From DASVEG01 sp035540495 (lineage in GTDB: Bacteria > Actinomycetota > Acidimicrobiia > Acidimicrobiales > CADCTF01): a stretch of DNA of 41,888 bases. The position numbers and the translations under genes were made by a program. Positions 38,603 through 41,888 of this stretch are shown piece by piece (the first letter of the stretch is position 1; each line of letters begins with the position of its first letter). The stretch lies in the NCBI GenBank assembly GCA_035540495.1, contig DATLGL010000006.1, positions 1-41,888 on the forward strand, written 5' to 3'. The notes beneath the pieces were generated by a model. It did not search any database. It was not told the origin of the DNA and saw nothing but the letters and a program-made list of their open reading frames with translations.

Positions 38603-39403
38603 GTGCCCAAGCACACGATGGCGGGGGAGCGCTTGATCGATCATCGAGGTCACCTCGACGTCGCCGAGCTCGACGCGCACGATCGACAGAAGGACTGGCC
38701 CGCTGACTTGTGGTCGTCGCTGGTGGAAGGTCTTCAGCCGAAACTGACGGACCCGTGCCTGGAAATCGGTGTGGGCTCCGGTCTCGTCGCGCTACGACTC
38801 TGGACCGCGGGCACCACGGTCATCGGACTCGACTTCAACCGATCGATGCTCAGCCGCCTCGCCGAGCGCCTGCCTGACGCGCCTGCAGTTCAAGGCGACG
38901 CGCTACACCTCCCGTTCGGGTCCGCGACAGGCGGATCCGTCGTCCTCAGCAACGTCCTGCATCTCATCCCAGACTGGCGTGGAGCGCTCACCGAAATTGC
39001 GAGGGTTATTCGGACGGGTGGTTCGTTGGTCGTGAACCTCGGCGCTGGCGGCACCGCGCCACCGGAGGTGAGGGAGGTGCGGCGAAGGTTCCTGTCGCAC
39101 TTCGACGACCTCGGCAGCGGCCACGGTCCAACCACCGAGGATGAACTCACAGAGGCGCTCGCCGGTGCGGGCTTCGAGGCAGCGACCCCGGTCACAGCCA
39201 GTGGCACCACACACCGAACTTTGCGCGAAGTCATCACCCGGCTCGAGCGCAACCCCTTCGCATGGCCCTCTGGCACTCCGCGCGAAGTTCTCGAGTCTGC
39301 CGCTGCCGACGTCCGCGACTTCGCGCTGGCCCAATTCGGGTCGATCGACGAACCACTCGAACACCGAGCCACGGTTCGCTTCTCCAGCTACACCCGAAGC
39401 TGA
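38603..39403 (+). CDS. SAM-dependent methyltransferase
   Basis: A 266-residue class I methyltransferase. Motif I is CLEIGVGSGLVALRLWTAG (about 52-70), motif II VIGLDFNRSMLSRLAERLP, motif III PAVQGDALHLPFGSATGGSV, and motif IV SVVLSNVLHLIPDWRGALTE, with the RVIRTGGSLVVNLGAGG strand after. The C-terminal part (HFDDLGSGHGPTTEDELTEA, FEAATPVTASGTTHRTLREV) probably binds the substrate, which is unknown. Its GTG start is adjacent to the stop of the hydrolase, suggesting a shared function. Confidence 0.9.
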   Translation: MPKHTMAGERLIDHRGHLDVAELDAHDRQKDWPADLWSSLVEGLQPKLTDPCLEIGVGSGLVALRLWTAGTTVIGLDFNRSMLSRLAERLPDAPAVQGDALHLPFGSATGGSVVLSNVLHLIPDWRGALTEIARVIRTGGSLVVNLGAGGTAPPEVREVRRRFLSHFDDLGSGHGPTTEDELTEALAGAGFEAATPVTASGTTHRTLREVITRLERNPFAWPSGTPREVLESAAADVRDFALAQFGSIDEPLEHRATVRFSSYTRS

Positions 39404-39490
39404 CCGCCAGCGACGTGCCGGTCTCGGCGGGCGGGTTTCAGACGCCACGATCGGTGCCTCGAGCCGGCCGCGTGAACGAACATGTGAAGC

Positions 39491-39922
39491 GTGAGCGATG
39501 CATCCGTTCTTATCGACCTCCTCGAGCGATGTCGACGTGATCACGCAGCGTGGATCAACGGAGACGGTTCCCCGTACGCGTTGCCGGACGACGGCACCAT
39601 CCTTGGAGCAGTTGGCGGCTACAGCCGTGGTGGTCGCGACACGTTGGAGCGTCAGAGAGCCGTCGCCGCTCAGTGGCGATCAGGAACGGGCGATGTCGAG
39701 TTGCTCAACGGTGGAGTGAGTGGAGACCTGGCGTGGCTGGTGATGATCGAGCACGCGGTCGTGTCGTTCACCTCCGACACCGTGGGGACGGAGCGGAGGT
39801 GGGACTTGCGAGTCACCGAGGTCTTTCGCAGGTCTGGAGCTGAATGGGTACGCGTGCACCGCCATGCGGACCCGCTCGTCGACAGGCGGCCGCTCACTGA
39901 AGTCGCGCGCCTACTCACCTGA
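39491..39922 (+). CDS. SnoaL-like / nuclear-transport-factor-2-fold protein
   Basis: A 143-residue protein fitting the NTF2/SnoaL-like cone fold: an N-terminal helix ASVLIDLLERCRRDHAAWIN, GTILGAVGGYSRGGRDTLER, then long strands DVELLNGGVSGDLAWLVMIE, HAVVSFTSDTVGTERRWDLR and VTEVFRRSGAEWVRVHRHAD, with PLVDRR at the end. The strand pattern W.LRVTEV.R...W..VHRH.DP is typical of the DUF4440/SnoaL-like group, often small isomerases or ligand-binding proteins. The start is GTG 39491. It lies 87 bases after the methyltransferase. Confidence 0.8.
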   Translation: MSDASVLIDLLERCRRDHAAWINGDGSPYALPDDGTILGAVGGYSRGGRDTLERQRAVAAQWRSGTGDVELLNGGVSGDLAWLVMIEHAVVSFTSDTVGTERRWDLRVTEVFRRSGAEWVRVHRHADPLVDRRPLTEVARLLT

Positions 39923-40019
39923 TGCCCCGTCTGGTGCACGAGCGTCGCGCGCCGGTCACCGTCGCACGCTCATCGCTGTGGTCGGGCCGCCAACGCGCGG
40001 TCGTGCCACCGACGGCAGT

Positions 40020-40544
40020 TCAAACGGTCGCGAGCCGCTTCAGCAACCGCCGGATGTCGGCGCGGTGGCGTTCCGTGTGCGCGAATGCGAACAGGAGCCA
40101 CTGAACGCCGTCCATGGTTCCGAACACGGGGTGACGGGCACCCACGCATCGAAGGTCTATGGGCACCTGCGACGAACGCTCGCACAACATCCGCGCAGAG
40201 CGTTGCAGGCGCTCACTCGCGTCCGCTGGATCCACCCACTGGCCAGTTGGTTCTGCGACTCCAGGAGGCTCGTCACCTCCGCCATAGAAGAGGAAGGCGA
40301 TCTCGTCGTCCACCAAGCTGCGCGTGCGGGTCTCAGTGAGCGGTTTCACCTCAATCGTGTCGAAGACCGCCGTGATCAAGGCGTTCGACAGCGCGACGTG
40401 CTCGATCACCTCGGCGGGCGACCACTGATCAACCGCGAGCGGCTCAGCCCACAGTGTCTTCGGCACCTGTGCGCAAGCCGCCACGAACCGGTCCACCGCG
40501 TCCATCAACTGACCCTGCGCCTCGACCAACGAAACGACCCGCAC
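40020..40544 (-). CDS. DinB-family protein
   Basis: A 174-residue four-helix protein of the DinB/YfiT group: LVEAQGQLMDAVDRFVAAC, the conserved WSPAEVIEHVALSNALITAV with a metal-binding His, a LVDDEIAFLFYGGG loop and the C-terminal MDGVQWLLFAFAHTERHRAD with two further His residues. Three histidines in these positions form the family metal site. Such proteins are thiol-dependent transferases or damage-response proteins. GTG 40544 (VRVVSLVEAQ) is the best start; the upstream frame is arginine/cysteine-rich. Confidence 0.85.
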   Translation of the reverse strand: MRVVSLVEAQGQLMDAVDRFVAACAQVPKTLWAEPLAVDQWSPAEVIEHVALSNALITAVFDTIEVKPLTETRTRSLVDDEIAFLFYGGGDEPPGVAEPTGQWVDPADASERLQRSARMLCERSSQVPIDLRCVGARHPVFGTMDGVQWLLFAFAHTERHRADIRRLLKRLATV

Positions 40545-40725
40545 CGCCGCACCCCCAACGCCGTGCCCATTGTGACACGTCGCGCTCCAGCAGCACCGGT
40601 AGCGACCGGAAGATCTCGGTCGAACACTGCACCGATTGCCGTTCCGTCGACCGCGATGCCGCTCGCACGCTCGAAACCATCTCGTCGCGGCTAGGTCGGC
40701 ACATCGGCGCGTGCGCTGCACCATT

Positions 40726-41052
40726 GTGGAGCTGGTGGCAAGGCTGACCGAGGCAGAGTTCAAAGCGACGATGTGCACTCCTATGCACGCGGTCCGTGCG
40801 GTCCGGGAGTTGCCGACCGGGTTCTGGGACTACGTCGATCAGATCGCACCGGCGGACTTCGGTGGACGCTCGATTCGAGGGGACGTCTCGCACGCCTACG
40901 CGGACCCCACCGATCGGTGGCACCACTTGCTCATTGCGACCGACGAGGACCAGGTCTTCTTGGCCATCGTCTTGGACGTTGCGAACAACACCGTCCTGGG
41001 CCACCACCTTCTTGACCTTCCCCGGATCTACGGAGTCACCGAGGCGGGCTGA
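40726..41052 (+). CDS. Unidentified 108-residue protein
   Basis: A soluble protein with a helix LTEAEFKATMCTPMHAVRAV, then TGFWDYVDQIAPADFGG, and strands VSHAYADPTDRWHHLLIATD, EDQVFLAIVLDVANNTVLGH and HLLDLPRIYGV. The layout (helix, then a four-strand sheet) and the conserved-looking HHLL / DQVFLAIVLD stretch suggest a small globular protein. No family recognised. The start is GTG 40726 or GTG 40735; the DinB gene is divergent from it. Confidence 0.65.
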   Translation: MELVARLTEAEFKATMCTPMHAVRAVRELPTGFWDYVDQIAPADFGGRSIRGDVSHAYADPTDRWHHLLIATDEDQVFLAIVLDVANNTVLGHHLLDLPRIYGVTEAG

Positions 41053-41224
41053 CCGCCGCTCCGATCGCGCTCGTCGGCGTCGACGCCGCCCGCGAACTGC
41101 GAATGAGCGCTCGGACTCCCGCGTTGTCGAAGGGGCGCCGGTCCATGGCCGCAGGTCATCGGCAAGCGTGAGGCGCGAGTTCGTGAACGTTCGTCGCCGT
41201 CTGCGATCGGCACACACCTCGGCG

Positions 41225-41557
41225 CTAGCGGAACAACAACGACATGCCGTAGAGCGAAACGACGACGACCATACCGACCAAGGCGATCGCGCCGTCGCGG
41301 AGGAGGCGCTGGACAGGGCGCACGAAGCTCCACTGGCCGTACCTACTGCTCGCGTAGGTGGCCGCGGCTGCTACGAGCAGGAGGAGTACGAGAATCAGCA
41401 GCTCCCACGGTCGGCTCTCCCGAATCTCGACGTGCCGGGAGCGATCGCGATCGACAGGGATCGCAAGGACTACCGACACGATGAGCGAGGCAAGGAAGAC
41501 GCGCCGATCCCGTCGCAGCGTCCCTTCACGATCCGGTGGACCCGGTGGCCCCAGCAC
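41225..41557 (-). CDS. Small membrane protein with three helices
   Basis: About 110 residues with three hydrophobic segments: VFLASLIVSVVLAIPV (about 20-35), WELLILVLLLLVAAAATYA (about 51-69) and GAIALVGMVVVVSLYGMSLL (about 88-108). The N-terminal GPPGPPDREGTLRRDRR is basic and cytoplasmic. The start at GTG 41557 is the longest option. No recognised family; nothing adjacent suggests a role. Confidence 0.6.
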   Translation of the reverse strand: MLGPPGPPDREGTLRRDRRVFLASLIVSVVLAIPVDRDRSRHVEIRESRPWELLILVLLLLVAAAATYASSRYGQWSFVRPVQRLLRDGAIALVGMVVVVSLYGMSLLFR

Positions 41558-41700
41558 GCACGCATGATGGCCGGTCTCGAGCGCGGCTGTCGATGAGCAT
41601 CAGGAGATCTCGCGCGCAGTGCTGGAGATCTGACGGGCGGCGGCTTAGGGAAGATCTCGTATCCGGCGGTCGGTCGCGCCCTCGTCCGGAGCGTGACGGG

Positions 41701-41888
41701 TCAAGGATCGCCGACCTCGATCAGGGGCTCCCAGTTCGTCGCCTCGTTCGGCATCTCTGAAAGGGCGGCTCTTGTCAAGAGGGTGCTCGCCCAGGCGAGC
41801 GCCGCTTTCGCGGCCTGTTGATGTGCACGCGGGCGCGACGAAGTGGCCGGCTGCTTGATCGCGGGGAGCGCCGGCGACGAGGTGAGGT
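41701..41888 (-). CDS. C-terminal end of an unidentified protein (cut by window edge)
   Basis: An open minus-strand frame runs from the right edge to TGA at 41701-41703. The last 62 residues include an Ala/Ser/Thr/Pro-rich part (SSPALPAIKQPATSSRP) and a helix-like end HQQAAKAALAWASTLLTRAA followed by LSEMPNEATNWEPLIEVGDP. Composition is protein-like, whereas the two other frames on this strand read as arginine-rich or stop early. The 5' part lies outside the window; no family recognised. Confidence 0.45.
   Translation of the reverse strand, partial: LTSSPALPAIKQPATSSRPRAHQQAAKAALAWASTLLTRAALSEMPNEATNWEPLIEVGDP

Noticed and set aside
41028..41333. 101-residue minus-strand frame overlapping the 40726-41052 gene
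   Set aside because: Arginine/proline-rich composition, overlap with two better genes, no start signal.
1..41888. CRISPR array or long tandem repeats
   Set aside because: No regularly spaced repeats were seen on reading through; the low-complexity stretches are Ala/Arg/Pro codon bias.

Overview
The window is GC-rich, gene-dense actinobacterial DNA with many GTG/TTG starts and several ATGA/TGATG gene overlaps. The gene set (WhiB, a SigB/SigF-type sigma factor with partner-switching proteins, an Rv2629-like protein, an actinobacterial-type aconitase with the ESFPASDPP insert, a TetR/ferritin-like operon) fits a free-living high-GC actinobacterium. Class Acidimicrobiia is my best guess; that assignment is inference, as there is no 16S or ribosomal protein gene here.

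Layout. 1-6600 looks accessory: a coupled pair of unknown genes cut by the window edge; a minus-strand run of small enzymes (alpha/beta hydrolase, SRPBCC, two ABM-like monooxygenases, a DUF2550-like protein); a BrnT-like toxin/RHH antitoxin pair; a tyrosine recombinase broken by three frameshifts; and a frameshifted excisionase-type HTH gene close to the 3' end of tRNA-Gly(GCC). This reads as the decaying remnant of a small tRNA-integrated element. 6600-12750 is a stress-signalling block: WhiB, a small acidic protein, a zinc-ribbon protein, a ChaB-like protein, a SigB/SigF-type sigma factor, an Rv2629/Vms1-like protein, an RsbW-type ATPase, a PAS-SpoIIE phosphatase-ATPase and a zf-TFIIB protein. 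12818-15668 holds a three-gene von Willebrand A / PP2C / protein kinase operon, the so-called TerY-P triad, with end-to-end overlaps. 15672-18396 is a TetR-controlled operon with two ferritin-like proteins and a clear operator.

18473-29744 is the most unusual part. A HAAT-type (branched-chain-amino-acid-like) ABC importer is compressed into two polypeptides: a LivH-LivM fused permease, and a 1073-residue fusion of a complete MFS transporter with a LivF-like and a LivG-like ATPase. The substrate-binding protein is held by an N-terminal membrane anchor and not by a lipid. A divergent gene encodes a different exported domain behind a closely similar anchor, and the whole locus is flanked by two paralogous membrane-anchored proteins of unknown function. 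A perfect palindrome lies in the divergent control region and a strong hairpin lies between the binding-protein and permease genes.

29804-41888 returns to metabolic and accessory genes: aconitase, a helical unknown protein whose conserved N-terminus lacks a normal start codon, a RibD-C/DHFR-like reductase, nitronate monooxygenase, GNAT acetyltransferase, a duplicated winged-helix protein, MmcQ/YjbR, a serine beta-lactamase-like hydrolase, a methyltransferase, SnoaL-like and DinB proteins, small membrane proteins, and an unknown gene running off the right edge.
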